Positions 41,835 through 51,896 of a stretch of 64,000 nt of DNA are shown here, piece after piece; position 1 is the first letter of the stretch; every line of letters begins with the position of its first letter. The DNA lies in contig JAEXHI010000023.1 of NCBI GenBank assembly GCA_023450085.1, positions 89,439 to 153,438 on the forward strand, given 5' to 3'. The notes beneath the pieces are model-generated. The model was not told where the DNA came from. It saw only the letters and a list, made by a program, of their open reading frames with translations, and searched no databases. This stretch comes from Bacteroidota bacterium (GTDB lineage Bacteria; Bacteroidota; Bacteroidia; Sphingobacteriales; Sphingobacteriaceae). The translations under genes were made by a program, and so were the position numbers.

Positions 41835-43439
41835 TTATGGAAGATTAGACCATGTCTCTAAAGTATGGTAATCGCTCTTATTGCCACCCCATTTTGCTAA
41901 CTCATCAAAATTCCATATGTATTCAGAGTTATATCGTGGGCGAAGTCTGTAAGCATACTTGCCATTATTTCTTTCATCTAATTCACTACCTGTAAGCTGA
42001 GTATATTGCTTGTAGATCTGGTCGCTGTAATGGTACTTTCTAAGATCGCTCCATTGTTCCATTCCTGCCCAACCCCATTGAGCAATATATTTTTGCTGCA
42101 TGATGTCTGACAAAGTCAACGTAGCATCTGTTTGTGCGACTTCTGAACTGGCTAAATATGTAGTTACTTGTGCCGGAGTTATGGCAACACCTGCAGGGCT
42201 ACCGTTAAGTCCATATAGATTGATAAAATCCATGTGCCCCTTTATACCATTTAGATAAGCTTGGCGTGCCGCAGGTATACTTCCTTTGATAAACAAAGCT
42301 TCTGCTTTTGAAAATTGTAATTGAGCGTAGCTCATTACTGGATACCTTGCTTTTTTTGCGAAAATATATTTCTCTGGAAAAGCCGCGGTAGCGGTAAAAG
42401 AAAGTGCTCCTAAAATATGCGGTGTAGTAGCATTGCCACCTTGAATAAGCGCACCTTTGTAAATACCTGAAGCAGGGATAGGATTTATCATTCTTGTTAG
42501 ACGCGGATCTAGCGCCATTGCCGCAGTAGGGTTAACTGTTGGCGTACCTCTTACCCCTCCAGTAAGCAAATTAACGATATTTTGAGATACCCTACCTGTA
42601 GTAGTGGCAGTAGAAGCAGTAGCTGTAAATAATCCAAAATCTTGACTGAATGGATTTGCATCAGCCGCCTTGGTGCCTTCAAACCTAATCGTAGCATCAT
42701 CAGCCGCACCAGTAAAAGAAAGGTCTACATATTTGATCACACTGTCGGCATACTTGGCTGCAAACTCGGGCTTGTTAACCAAGTGGCCATACTGTTGAGC
42801 AAACATACCGTAAACGAATTTTCTCCATTTTGTTTTGTCGCCTTTATAGATCTGATCTCCAGAAACACCTTCTAGCAATGCCTGTGTACCTTGTGCATCT
42901 GTTTTCTGGAAACACTCTAAAGCTTTTAGACCATAAAATCTAACTTTATCATAAACCTCATTTTGATCTTGATATCTAAATTTTAAACGATTAGTAAAAG
43001 CTTCATCTAATACCACCGGGCCATGAGCGTCAGTCAGCAATTGAAGTCCCCAAGCTTTTACGGCATAGCCTATCCCTGCATAAGTCCATTTGTTGGTGGC
43101 CTCGGCATCTTTGATCATGTCTTCTAGGTTTAATCCAAAATTTACATAAACCATACGCCACATTGACCCTCCAACATCACTTGCAGATTGGTAGCCATGC
43201 TTTTCCCAGTTAAGGGTAAAAGTGGTCATGTCCTGGCCAACCATATCCTGAGTATATTTAAAAATCACCCTATAATCTGTTGCAGTATTATTGGCCATCT
43301 GAAATAAAATCGGAGATAGCATATACTCTGCTTTTGTATTTTGAGGTGTTGCTGGATCGATATTCACGTCCAGCCATTTCTTACAGCTTGTTACACTAAT
43401 AACAAGTGCTGATAATATTATTAATTTTAAAACTTTCAT
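41835..43439 (-). CDS. SusD/RagB-like outer-membrane lipoprotein (SusD_2 type), system 2
   Basis: A 534-residue lipoprotein. The N-terminus MKVLKLIILSALVISVTSC gives lipobox Cys19, then KKWLDVNIDPATPQNTKAEY, the SusD_2 opening. Later GIGYAVKAWGLQLLTDAHGP, YAQLQFSKAEALFIKG, and QKYIAQWGWAGMEQWSDLRK with YRLRPRYNSEYIWNF fit the family. It binds glycan at the cell surface with its SusC partner, whose stop lies 4 bp upstream. The DUF4397 lipoprotein follows. Confidence 0.93.
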   Translation of the reverse strand: MKVLKLIILSALVISVTSCKKWLDVNIDPATPQNTKAEYMLSPILFQMANNTATDYRVIFKYTQDMVGQDMTTFTLNWEKHGYQSASDVGGSMWRMVYVNFGLNLEDMIKDAEATNKWTYAGIGYAVKAWGLQLLTDAHGPVVLDEAFTNRLKFRYQDQNEVYDKVRFYGLKALECFQKTDAQGTQALLEGVSGDQIYKGDKTKWRKFVYGMFAQQYGHLVNKPEFAAKYADSVIKYVDLSFTGAADDATIRFEGTKAADANPFSQDFGLFTATASTATTTGRVSQNIVNLLTGGVRGTPTVNPTAAMALDPRLTRMINPIPASGIYKGALIQGGNATTPHILGALSFTATAAFPEKYIFAKKARYPVMSYAQLQFSKAEALFIKGSIPAARQAYLNGIKGHMDFINLYGLNGSPAGVAITPAQVTTYLASSEVAQTDATLTLSDIMQQKYIAQWGWAGMEQWSDLRKYHYSDQIYKQYTQLTGSELDERNNGKYAYRLRPRYNSEYIWNFDELAKWGGNKSDYHTLETWSNLP

Positions 43440-43443
43440 TTCT

Positions 43444-46400
43444 CTATAGCTTTAAACGGAAACCAATATTTACGCCAAGTGGCCTTCCCATACTTCCGTA
43501 ATCAATACCAAAACCTCCCGCACCACCTAAAGATGGGTTGTTAGAGTTCGCTTCAGGATCTGTACCTGAATAATTCGTGATCAAAAACACATCTGTTAAA
43601 GTCACAAAAGCGCTTAGATTAGAAATTACTCTTGTTTTTGAAAGAAATTTAGCTGGAACGTCATAAGATAGCGTGATATCTCTTAGTCTCAACGTATTTA
43701 CGTCTTTCTCTACAAACATATCCGGAGCTATACCACCAGTGGTAGAGGTATAGTAGTTTGTATTGGCATAAGGAGTTACCATAATGGTATTCACCGTTGG
43801 GTTAGCAGTGTTTTCTAAACCATCTCTTAACACCCCTTTTATTACCCTAGGAACTTCCCTATCCAAAGTTTTTGTACTCAACCCCCTTCTGTAAAGCTCA
43901 TATTGAGTTTGGTTGTAAACATCTCCACCTACTCTTAAATCAAATAGGAATGACAAGTTAAAATTCTTGTAGCTAATGTTGTTTTGGAAACCTAAAGTAA
44001 AGGTAATGGTTCTATCACCAATCACCGGAAAATCAGTATCTGGTCCCAAAACTGGTAGACCCGTAGCTGGGTTGATAAGTAGATCCCCTCTTTGGTTTCT
44101 TAAGTTTTTCCAACCCGCAATGGCATAAGTACTGGCTCCTGGGAATACCGCACCTCTTAATCCGTTTGCAACCCAAGTATCCGAATCATAAAGCTCTGGC
44201 AACTCATCCGCTAAGGAAAGTACTTTACCTCTATTTTGCGTGTAGTTCAACGTCATATCCCAATTAAGCTGTTTTCCTTTAATAGGCGAACCTTTCAATT
44301 GAATTTCTATCCCTTTATTCACCACGTCTCCTCCATTTAGATATCTAATTACCGAACCTGTGGCATAGCTTAATCGTGGGGTGAAAATTTGCTTATGGCT
44401 GTTCATTTCGTAGTAATTGAAATCTAAACTGATCCTATCTTTCAAAAATCCTAACTCAATACCAGTTTCGAAACTTCTAGTTTGCTCTGGAACCAAGTCT
44501 GGATTTCCACCACTAGCCGAATCATAGTTAAAGCCACCACCTGTACTAGAAACACTAATTAACCTGGTTGCTAAAGCATAAGCTCTATACGGCTCCTTTC
44601 CGGTAATTCCGTAGGAACCTCTTAATTTACCTCTAGTTAACCAGTCTATTTTCTTTAACGATTCAAACTCAGTGAAGTTGAATGCCAAACTTGCAGATGG
44701 ATACGCGAAATAAGGGTTGTTAGGCATTAATCTTGATGCTGCGTCCAAACGGGCAGACAACGTTAAGAACAACAAAGATTTGTAGCCCAAAATTGATTGA
44801 GCAAATATACCGGCATTTCTATACCTTGTTTCAATATACCTCGTATCCCTAGTGGTTGGCAAAGTATTGTTGATGCTATAAAAATCAGGATCATACATGT
44901 TCTGTCCCCTAGCCGAATATGTTCTATTATTAACGTCAGAGAAGTTTGCCCCAATAATATAGGTATTGTTAAAATCGCTAAACTTGTGGCGAGCAGAAGC
45001 CGTAAAAGATCCATCTAACCTTCTGTTAAGCTGCTCATACGTTCCTATAGTTCCTCCTGTAGGAGTAGCCGCATTACCAGAACCTAAATATGATTGTGTA
45101 TGATAGGCAAGTAATCCAGTTGTGGTAGAAAGGTTGGTTCCCAAAATACCCGTTAACGATAGCCATTTAGTTGGCTTATAGGAAATATTAGCATTACCCA
45201 ACAAAGCATTTGTTTTATCTTCTGAAAGGTTTTTGTTCACATCCCAAAATGGGTTGTCGCTTTCATTATATATAGTCCCCGTAGTGGTAACCCTATTTCC
45301 AACCGGATCGATCCAGTTGGTTACATCAAACCTTGAAGGGAATCTCAACAAGCCCATTAGGTAACCTTGCACCCCTCTGTTTGCTTTTCTGTTATAGGCA
45401 TTGGTATAGCTGAAACGCGTAGTGATTTTGATTTGGTCGTTAACCGGAATTACTCCCACTAAAGAAGATACAAAGCGTTTATACTGTGTCAAAGGAATAG
45501 TTCCTTTGTTGTTGGTATATTCATTAGACCATCGGTATGTTAAACCTTCTTTACCTCCCTCTACTGCTACGTTATGTTTTTGCGCAATACCTGTTTTAAA
45601 AAACGCTCCAACATTGTCATAGATCTTAAGCCCTTCAGGATATTTTGGTCCAAAAAAGTTAAATGAACCTCCGTTAAAAATACCATTGGCATCACCTTGT
45701 CCATAAACGGTTTGAACTTCAGGAGCATTGTTAACGGTTTCAATCCTTACAGATCCATTATAAGATACGGTTGATTTTCCAGCTTTCGCTTTTTTGGTAG
45801 TGATCACAATAGCACCACTAGCTCCCAAGTTACCGTATAGCGCGGTGGCTTCAGGTCCCTTTAAAATAGTATAGCTTTCAATATCTGCAGGGTTAATATC
45901 AGCCCCTCTATTGGTATAATCTTGCGCCCTACTTGTACCACCCATAGCCATATTGCCTTGGCTAACTACGGAGTTATCAATTGGCACACCATCTACTACT
46001 ATAAGTGGTTGATTGTCGCCTGTGATAGAAACCAAGCCTCTTAAAACAATCTGAGAAGAAGCTCCAGGGTCACCTGAAGTTGGATTAACAAATAAGCCAG
46101 GTACCCTACCCTGCAATCCATTTAAAAAGTTTTCTCTCCCAGTCTGTGTTACTTCATCTCCACTAACTTTAGGAGCTGAATAACCTAAACTTTTTGGATC
46201 CCTCTCCAAGTTATAGGCCGTTGTAACCGTTACCTCTCTTAAAGAACTAGCATCCTCTCGTAATGCCACGTTAATAGTGGTTGCTTCTCCTACAGTTCTT
46301 TCTTGTGTAACTGTGCCCAAAAAAACGAACTGCAATACGGCTCCTTTGTTTGCTCGTATAGAATAAGTACCTGTCACATTTGTTTGTGCTGCAGTTGTGG

Positions 46401-46545
46401 TGCCTTTGATTCTTACAGTTGCTCCCGGTATAGGCTGCCCATCTTCTGCGGAAGTCACCCTACCGGAAATGGTAACTTGCTGTGCAACCGCTTGCAGAAC
46501 AAATAGAAAAGCCCCCATGAACAACATGAGTAGTTTTTGTTTCAT
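43444..46545 (-). CDS. SusC/RagA-like TonB-dependent outer-membrane transporter, system 2
   Basis: A 1033-residue transporter. A signal peptide (MKQKLLMLFMGAFLFVLQAV, then AQ) precedes the carboxypeptidase-regulatory-like domain (VTISGRVTSAEDGQPIPGAT). The plug has REVTVTTAYNLERDPKSLGY, QIVLRGLVSITGDNQPLIVV and DGVPIDN. The SusC signature SYTILKGPEATALYGNLGAS carries a GPEA variant of the usual GAAAA. The barrel ends RPLGVNIGFRLKL. It heads the operon susC-susD-DUF4397. A TGC direct repeat of the DeoR-type lies 54-75 bp upstream of its ATG. Confidence 0.94.
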   Translation of the reverse strand: MKQKLLMLFMGAFLFVLQAVAQQVTISGRVTSAEDGQPIPGATVRIKGTTTAAQTNVTGTYSIRANKGAVLQFVFLGTVTQERTVGEATTINVALREDASSLREVTVTTAYNLERDPKSLGYSAPKVSGDEVTQTGRENFLNGLQGRVPGLFVNPTSGDPGASSQIVLRGLVSITGDNQPLIVVDGVPIDNSVVSQGNMAMGGTSRAQDYTNRGADINPADIESYTILKGPEATALYGNLGASGAIVITTKKAKAGKSTVSYNGSVRIETVNNAPEVQTVYGQGDANGIFNGGSFNFFGPKYPEGLKIYDNVGAFFKTGIAQKHNVAVEGGKEGLTYRWSNEYTNNKGTIPLTQYKRFVSSLVGVIPVNDQIKITTRFSYTNAYNRKANRGVQGYLMGLLRFPSRFDVTNWIDPVGNRVTTTGTIYNESDNPFWDVNKNLSEDKTNALLGNANISYKPTKWLSLTGILGTNLSTTTGLLAYHTQSYLGSGNAATPTGGTIGTYEQLNRRLDGSFTASARHKFSDFNNTYIIGANFSDVNNRTYSARGQNMYDPDFYSINNTLPTTRDTRYIETRYRNAGIFAQSILGYKSLLFLTLSARLDAASRLMPNNPYFAYPSASLAFNFTEFESLKKIDWLTRGKLRGSYGITGKEPYRAYALATRLISVSSTGGGFNYDSASGGNPDLVPEQTRSFETGIELGFLKDRISLDFNYYEMNSHKQIFTPRLSYATGSVIRYLNGGDVVNKGIEIQLKGSPIKGKQLNWDMTLNYTQNRGKVLSLADELPELYDSDTWVANGLRGAVFPGASTYAIAGWKNLRNQRGDLLINPATGLPVLGPDTDFPVIGDRTITFTLGFQNNISYKNFNLSFLFDLRVGGDVYNQTQYELYRRGLSTKTLDREVPRVIKGVLRDGLENTANPTVNTIMVTPYANTNYYTSTTGGIAPDMFVEKDVNTLRLRDITLSYDVPAKFLSKTRVISNLSAFVTLTDVFLITNYSGTDPEANSNNPSLGGAGGFGIDYGSMGRPLGVNIGFRLKL

Positions 46546-46598
46546 AAATTTGTTTGGTTAATAATTAATTTGTTTGTTGTTTGTTTAGGCCAATTGAA

Positions 46599-46620
46599 AA
46601 ACGCAGATTAACGCATTTTA
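46599..46620 (-). promoter_or_regulatory. Candidate DeoR operator upstream of susC system 2
   Basis: On the coding strand TGCGTTAATCTGCG: two TGCG half sites 10 bp apart with flanking A/T. It is about 54-75 bp before the ATG at 46545. A TATATTTAC box lies farther upstream. Confidence 0.5.
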
Positions 46621-46779
46621 AATAAAGCTTAAGTAAATATAAACAAATGTTATCCGTTAAAAAAAGAAACTTTTAACAAATTTTAACATAAAACAATTTT
46701 TTTCGCGTAAAACCCCGCAACAATACGCACAACCCAAACCTCAAAGTTAAACGCTTAATTTTCAATACTTAAAAAACAA

Positions 46780-46807
46780 AAAAGGCATCCGTAATTGGAT
46801 GCCTTTT
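46780..46807 (-). terminator. Terminator of the susC-susD-GH18 operon (system 3)
   Basis: AAAAGGCATCC / GGATGCCTTTT hairpin with 6-nt loop, about 22 bp past the GH18 stop. Confidence 0.85.
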
Positions 46808-46829
46808 CTGTTTATATTTATTTTAAAAC

Positions 46830-47840
46830 CTATTTTGCGGCTTTAATTAACGAGTTTTCACCAGCAGCGTCTTGAGCCAGCTCCCAGAACATAATCCCAT
46901 TAGCACTGGTTTGTGCCAACGTAAATTTCTGTTTAATGGTAGGTATTCCGTTATAATAATAAGTAACGCCATTGACTGCGAACTCTGAGCCGTTTTTATC
47001 GGCACCAGCTTTTAACAAATCCTTGAAAGCCATTGCTGTATTTCCAGCAGTTTTTCCATAGGCAGGCACGCCCAGTACCGCTTTTTCTTTTGGCAAGTTT
47101 TTATCAGTAAGCCAAATATTCAGTACTCTTTCAGCCATCGCATACGAAGAGTGATCGTTAGGCCTTGCAGCATCGGTTCCAATACCATCATAAGCCATTA
47201 AATTCACAAAATCACATGCATCTATTGCCGCTTGGTTAATTCCATCTTTTACCGGACCTGCAAAAATACCTGCCGTAACCGCCATGCTTAACGTTTTATG
47301 CCAGCTGTGCAATTCTGTTGATAGCTCCTGCATAAATACCCCAAAAGTAACATCGTTTCCTTTGGTAGCATTAGGATATTCCCAATCCATATCTACCCCA
47401 TCAAATTGATTTTGGATAGCGTAATTCACAATGCTCTGCACCAACGCCTTTCTTGTAGTGGGATTTGAAATTAAGGTTGTGTAAATTTTGCTATCGCCGT
47501 TTAAAGCAATTACAATCTTACACTTATGTCTTTTCGCCAAAGCCACTACATTTTTCACACTCTCTCTTGAATCATCCAAAACCAACACACCATCTGCCCT
47601 AGGTTTTAGGAAAGAAAAAATCACGTGCGTTAAATGATCTAATGAAGTAGTATCAATATCACTAATTGCCCTATAAGCAGGGAAGTACGCTACCCTTTTA
47701 AAGCTTTTGTCTGCCACATAGGGTGTTGATGGCTTCACAAATTCTTTCGCACCGTAGCCATCTGGCACTTGTGCAATGTCCTTTTGGCAGGAAGCCAGCA
47801 TCATCAAGGCCGCAACCCCTAATAAAAAATATCTTTTCAT
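46830..47840 (-). CDS. Glycoside hydrolase family 18 lipoprotein (chitinase/endo-GlcNAc-ase type)
   Basis: A 336-residue lipoprotein. Signal MKRYFLLGVAALMMLASC has Cys18, then QKDIAQVPD. The GH18 barrel shows KIVIALNGDSKIYTTLIS (strand 3) and the catalytic DxxDxDxE in NQFDGVDMDWEYP, with the Glu as acid. LSMAVTAGIF, DFVNLMAYDGIG and NGIMFWELAQDA follow. The family cleaves beta-1,4 bonds next to N-acetylglucosamine in chitin, peptidoglycan-like or N-glycan substrates. It is the last gene of the operon susC-susD-258aa-PKD lipoprotein-GH18. This is the order seen in GH18-containing N-glycan loci of Bacteroides, though the substrate here is not known. An unusual 12-bp hairpin precedes it. Confidence 0.9.
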   Translation of the reverse strand: MKRYFLLGVAALMMLASCQKDIAQVPDGYGAKEFVKPSTPYVADKSFKRVAYFPAYRAISDIDTTSLDHLTHVIFSFLKPRADGVLVLDDSRESVKNVVALAKRHKCKIVIALNGDSKIYTTLISNPTTRKALVQSIVNYAIQNQFDGVDMDWEYPNATKGNDVTFGVFMQELSTELHSWHKTLSMAVTAGIFAGPVKDGINQAAIDACDFVNLMAYDGIGTDAARPNDHSSYAMAERVLNIWLTDKNLPKEKAVLGVPAYGKTAGNTAMAFKDLLKAGADKNGSEFAVNGVTYYYNGIPTIKQKFTLAQTSANGIMFWELAQDAAGENSLIKAAK

Positions 47841-47852
47841 AATCTATCTAGC

Positions 47853-47884
47853 TAACCGTCCATACCGTTAGATATGGACGGTTA
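47853..47884 (-). promoter_or_regulatory. Intra-operon hairpin between PKD lipoprotein and GH18 genes
   Basis: Perfect 12-bp inverted repeat TAACCGTCCATA / TATGGACGGTTA with an 8-nt loop, between the stop at 47891 and the ATG at 47840. No T run follows in the transcribed direction, so it is more likely a processing or stability element than a full terminator. Confidence 0.6.
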
Positions 47885-47890
47885 TTATTT

Positions 47891-49519
47891 TTATCGTTTA
47901 ACGTGATCTATCGCAATACCATAAGGTGCATAGCCTTTAATTAAGAAACTAACCGCCTGGGTACCGTCTAACTTATAGCGTAAAATACCCGAGCTTGCTC
48001 CTGAACCTACAGACTGAGGGGCATTTGTTCCGAAAGAATCGGCCCTGTTCCTGTAACCAAAGTACAGATAGCCTTTTCCATCGTCGTCTTGGTCAAGCTC
48101 CATTCCAGTAACATAAATAGACTCACCAGTTGGGAAAGTTCCAGTAGGAACATAGCCCTGATCACTAAATGAAGTTGCAGCAGCAAAGCCCATTACAGAA
48201 GGTGTATTATAAATAGGTGTAATGTTTCCACCATTCATATCACATCTATAGATACCTGGCTCGTAAGCAGTAGCGCGGTTAATCGCCAAATAGATCATAT
48301 TGTTTTTGGCATCTACCACAAACTGCCTGATACCGATATCTTTTAGCGCAGTTATTTCACTCACGAACTCTCCTGTTTTCTTAAATTTATGCAATCCTCT
48401 TCCTCCGTTACCAGTGAAAGAAACCCAAATCTCATCCCCAACTTCTCTCACACCAGAATAGAAGTGTGAACTAGAACTAAATCCTGTACTGGTATTTCCT
48501 CGGATCCTGAAAGCTGGATATGGCGCCTCTGTTGAAGCCGCATTGATCACGTGAACACCATTGTTTCTGGTTCCCCACCATAAATTACCATCTTTATCAA
48601 CAGTGTGCAACCAAGGGTCCAAATTATAGGTACCTGTTCCAGTGTTTTTAGTAATTAGCTTTTCACCAGAACCGTCCAAGTTAAACGATTTCAAATACCC
48701 GTCGCCATCTGCTGCCGCTCCACTACTAAATCTTAAACCAAGTCCTGCCTCTGAATAGTACAGTTTGTTACCTGCTACAGAAAGGCCCAAAGGACTAGGG
48801 CCTGTGGTTACTCCTGGTAGGGCTACCGGAACCGAAGGGCTTAATACCGTAAGTTTATAAGCGTAAATTTTCTTGGTGATTACATCCGTAAAGTAGATGG
48901 TTTTTGCCAACTCACCTTTCACCTGAACCTTAATTTCGGTGGTTAAAGTTTCTTGGCCATCATTTACAGTCAATTTAATGGTATGCTCTCCGTCTGTTGT
49001 AAATTTAACTACCGGATTTTTAACATTAAATGTCCCAGCAGCACCAAAATCCCATGAGTAGGTTACCGCTTGACCTGGATAGCTAAAAGCACGAGCATCG
49101 AATTGAACGTCTTCGAACACCGCAATATTTGCAGGTGCAACAATGCGTGGTTGCATTTTCACCAAAGTAATCTTTTTACTGATTTCTTGTGGCTTATCTC
49201 CTTGCCAAGTAGTCAACTTTACAGTGTATTCCCCTGGGAGTTCGTACAAAATAGTATCTGGCACCATTTTTTCTGACACCGACACGTTACTTACACCACT
49301 TTTATTTAAAGTTTTTCCACCGGTATATTCCCAACGATACTTATCCGCATTTTTTGAACGGTTAGTAAGTACCACTTTTGCTGGTGCATTGACCACACCT
49401 GCTGGAAAATCAAAATTAGCAGCATAGTTCCCTTGCTGTCCAATATTGCTTATCTCTTCTTTAGAACAGCCCCAAAAAATAAGGCCAATCAAGAGTAGTA
49501 ATAATTTAAATTTCTTCAT
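47891..49519 (-). CDS. PKD-domain lipoprotein with C-terminal propeller-like region (likely surface glycan-binding)
   Basis: The ATG at 49519 (MKKFKLLLLLIGLIFWGC, lipobox Cys18) is chosen over an upstream in-frame ATG at 49591, which would put 24 unrelated residues before the signal. About 542 residues. The first part has Ig/PKD-like domains (FPAGVVNAPAKVVLTNRSKN; QAVTYSWDFGAAGTFNVKNP, HTIKLTVNDGQ). The second, from about residue 205, is a propeller-like repeat region (KTIYFTDVITKKIYAYKLTV, NLWWGTRNNGVHVINAAST, IYLAINRATAYEPGIYRCDM). In susCD operons this place is often taken by surface glycan-binding proteins; that role is inferred. It is the fourth gene of system 3. Confidence 0.82.
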   Translation of the reverse strand: MKKFKLLLLLIGLIFWGCSKEEISNIGQQGNYAANFDFPAGVVNAPAKVVLTNRSKNADKYRWEYTGGKTLNKSGVSNVSVSEKMVPDTILYELPGEYTVKLTTWQGDKPQEISKKITLVKMQPRIVAPANIAVFEDVQFDARAFSYPGQAVTYSWDFGAAGTFNVKNPVVKFTTDGEHTIKLTVNDGQETLTTEIKVQVKGELAKTIYFTDVITKKIYAYKLTVLSPSVPVALPGVTTGPSPLGLSVAGNKLYYSEAGLGLRFSSGAAADGDGYLKSFNLDGSGEKLITKNTGTGTYNLDPWLHTVDKDGNLWWGTRNNGVHVINAASTEAPYPAFRIRGNTSTGFSSSSHFYSGVREVGDEIWVSFTGNGGRGLHKFKKTGEFVSEITALKDIGIRQFVVDAKNNMIYLAINRATAYEPGIYRCDMNGGNITPIYNTPSVMGFAAATSFSDQGYVPTGTFPTGESIYVTGMELDQDDDGKGYLYFGYRNRADSFGTNAPQSVGSGASSGILRYKLDGTQAVSFLIKGYAPYGIAIDHVKR

Positions 49520-49529
49520 GATCTTATTA

Positions 49530-50306
49530 TTATAAGGTAATATCAAATGTTCTGGTAGCAGCCGTAACGGTATTGGTTGGCGTAACCGCATTTACATCAA
49601 TAGTAATGCTGTAGTTACCTACTTTTTTAATCGTATTCACGATGGCTATCAACATGGCTCTTGTACAGTTATCTCTCAAGTTCTTCATTCCTGTAGCACT
49701 CAACACATAAGTCCCCCCTGTGGTGAAATGTGTAGTTGGAGCTGTTGGAAATAATGCCAAGTAATCATTCCTGGTCATGGTGTAAGCCAATAGCCCTTTT
49801 AGGGTATTAAACTCATTATCACTCATTCCATTGATTAGTGTAGCATCATTTGGATATTTACCTGTTTTTCGCTCTACCTTGTAGGGATGGTTAATCACAT
49901 AGTTATTGGTTGAAGTCACCCAATATTTATCCAAATCAGTTGCTTTTACTTCGAAAGCCACTTGCTTTTTAGCAATAGAATCAACTAAAACTAAAGTAGC
50001 TTCATCATTCGTTTTGGTAATGATCGAAGTTCCACTATTTAAGGTCAACTGTATTCCTACATTTTCAACCAACGTTTCGTAGAATGCCACTTTCTGAAAC
50101 TTATCATCTCTCTGCCAAGTTGAAGCGCTTACAATTAAAGTATCCCCAAAAACTGGTCTAGTGTTATTATAGGTAACCCTAAGTTGGCTGGCAAATTCGT
50201 TGTTGGTTGAACCCAACTCTGTAATGGGATCGTTCTTTTTGCATGAAGTCAAAGCCAACAAACAAATCGATAAAATGCCTATATATCTTTTCATATTGTT
50301 TTTCAT
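49530..50306 (-). CDS. Unrecognised lipoprotein (258 aa), SusE-position protein
   Basis: A lipoprotein: MKNNMKRYIGILSICLLALT then SC gives the lipobox Cys; Met5 (50294) is an equally good start. The mature part begins KKNDPITELGSTNNEF and contains YNNTRPVFGDTLIVSASTWQ, VAFYETLVENVGIQLTLNSG and KVGNYSITIDVNAV, a beta-sandwich-like pattern reminiscent of Ig-like accessory proteins of susCD loci. No named family was recognised. It follows susD by 6 bp and precedes the PKD lipoprotein by 10 bp, so it is the third gene of system 3. Confidence 0.75.
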   Translation of the reverse strand: MKNNMKRYIGILSICLLALTSCKKNDPITELGSTNNEFASQLRVTYNNTRPVFGDTLIVSASTWQRDDKFQKVAFYETLVENVGIQLTLNSGTSIITKTNDEATLVLVDSIAKKQVAFEVKATDLDKYWVTSTNNYVINHPYKVERKTGKYPNDATLINGMSDNEFNTLKGLLAYTMTRNDYLALFPTAPTTHFTTGGTYVLSATGMKNLRDNCTRAMLIAIVNTIKKVGNYSITIDVNAVTPTNTVTAATRTFDITL

Positions 50307-50312
50307 CTCTTT

Positions 50313-51884
50313 TTACTTTAAAGTTGAGTTTTGAACCCACCAAACTGGCTTAAATGCCCAATCTCTAGCTTTTGCTCCCAATCTTTCTATCTCCTTAGGG
50401 TTGTAAACATATTCTGTTTGTGGATCATAAGGGAAACGCTGAATATATTTACCGCCCCACTCCGCCAAAGCGTATCTTGGATAATAGATTGCATAGGTTA
50501 CTCCATTTAAATCATTTTTGTATACAGATGGTTTGTAGCCATATCTTTTCATATCTGACCAAGTTTCTCCTTGCAGATAAAGTGCTATATATTTCTGCAT
50601 CATGATTTTGGAAAGATCCAAGGTTGCTTCACTTTGCGCCACTTTTCTTTGATCTCCCAAATAGCTGATGATTTGCCCCTCTGTTACTCCTAAACGCTCC
50701 ATGTTAGCACGGATACCTTCTTTATAAGAAGCTAAGGCTCCCGTTAGATCATTAAGATGAAATTGAGTTTCTGCTTTGATAAACAACAATTCTTCTTTAA
50801 TCATTACAGGATAAGGCGAACCGTCTTTAGTCCAATATCCACCGTGAAGTTTAGCAAAATCATCAAAAGTAGTTCCAGTAGGCAAGTTCACATCTCTCAA
50901 TCCTTCCGACATTTTTGCACCAAGATATTTATTGTTCTTTCCTGGGGTAGTTAATTTAAGAAGCCTAGGATCATACACCACAGTGCTACCTGCTGGCGTA
51001 GTACCATCATCAACGGTTAGCGCTCTCATCAAGAAATCTGTAGGCAAAGTATTTACCAAGTCACTTCTGATATCGGCAAACTGGAATGCTTCTCCTGCCG
51101 GAGGAGGATCTGAAGGACCCCAAAGGTTATGTGTCCAACCAGTGGTGCTTACTTCTGGATATTTGAAAACCGCATCACTAAAGTTAGTCAATGCATCGTT
51201 CACGATGGTCAACAATTCTTGGTTTCCATTTTTGAAGTTGGCTGTTCTCAATTTCAATCTTGCCTTAACACCTTTGGCCAATGCTTTCCATTTAGCCAAG
51301 TTACCATCATATATTAAATCTGATTTTGCATCCATGGTTTCGGCCAAAGGGCTTACGTTGTCCAAGGCGGTAATACCTTCATTTAATAAAGTCTCTACTC
51401 CTGCAAAAATTTGCTCTTGAGGATCGTAAACTGGATTAAAAGAACCAATATAGGCTTCTTTAAAAGGCATATCACCAAATACATCGGTAGCAGATAAATA
51501 ACTTAATGCTAATATAATTTTACCTACCCCAACATAGTTGTTTGAGCTTTCTTCTGTAGCTCTCTTCACCATTTGGTTGATATTTGAACCCACATCAAAA
51601 TAATGCCATCTCCAAGCACCCATACGGGTAATGCTATTATAGTTCCAGGTATCGGTAATGGCATTGCTATTTCCAGTTCTGGTGGTAAAATAATAACTGT
51701 GGTAAGCACCAAAACGTGCCTGCGAATATAGCGAATAGGCTAAATTGGCCTGAATTGCCGGAAGCCTTTGCTTAGGTGGTACAGTTACTGGCTGTACTGG
51801 GTTTACGTTTAAATCTAATTTATTACAAGCGCTTACTGTAACTACAGCAAGTATCGCTAGAATGTTTCTTACTATCTTCTTCAT
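50313..51884 (-). CDS. SusD/RagB-like outer-membrane lipoprotein (SusD_2 type), system 3
   Basis: A 523-residue lipoprotein. Signal MKKIVRNILAILAVVTVSAC has the lipobox Cys20, then NKLDLNVNPVQPVTVPPKQR. Family features include KIILALSYLSATDVFGDMPF, YPVMIKEELLFIKAETQFHL, and MMQKYIALYLQGETWSDMKR with YGYKPSVYKNDLNG. It works with the SusC encoded just upstream (12-bp gap) to capture glycan fragments at the surface, and is followed by three accessory genes including GH18. Confidence 0.93.
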   Translation of the reverse strand: MKKIVRNILAILAVVTVSACNKLDLNVNPVQPVTVPPKQRLPAIQANLAYSLYSQARFGAYHSYYFTTRTGNSNAITDTWNYNSITRMGAWRWHYFDVGSNINQMVKRATEESSNNYVGVGKIILALSYLSATDVFGDMPFKEAYIGSFNPVYDPQEQIFAGVETLLNEGITALDNVSPLAETMDAKSDLIYDGNLAKWKALAKGVKARLKLRTANFKNGNQELLTIVNDALTNFSDAVFKYPEVSTTGWTHNLWGPSDPPPAGEAFQFADIRSDLVNTLPTDFLMRALTVDDGTTPAGSTVVYDPRLLKLTTPGKNNKYLGAKMSEGLRDVNLPTGTTFDDFAKLHGGYWTKDGSPYPVMIKEELLFIKAETQFHLNDLTGALASYKEGIRANMERLGVTEGQIISYLGDQRKVAQSEATLDLSKIMMQKYIALYLQGETWSDMKRYGYKPSVYKNDLNGVTYAIYYPRYALAEWGGKYIQRFPYDPQTEYVYNPKEIERLGAKARDWAFKPVWWVQNSTLK

Positions 51885-51896
51885 AACTCCTGTCTC

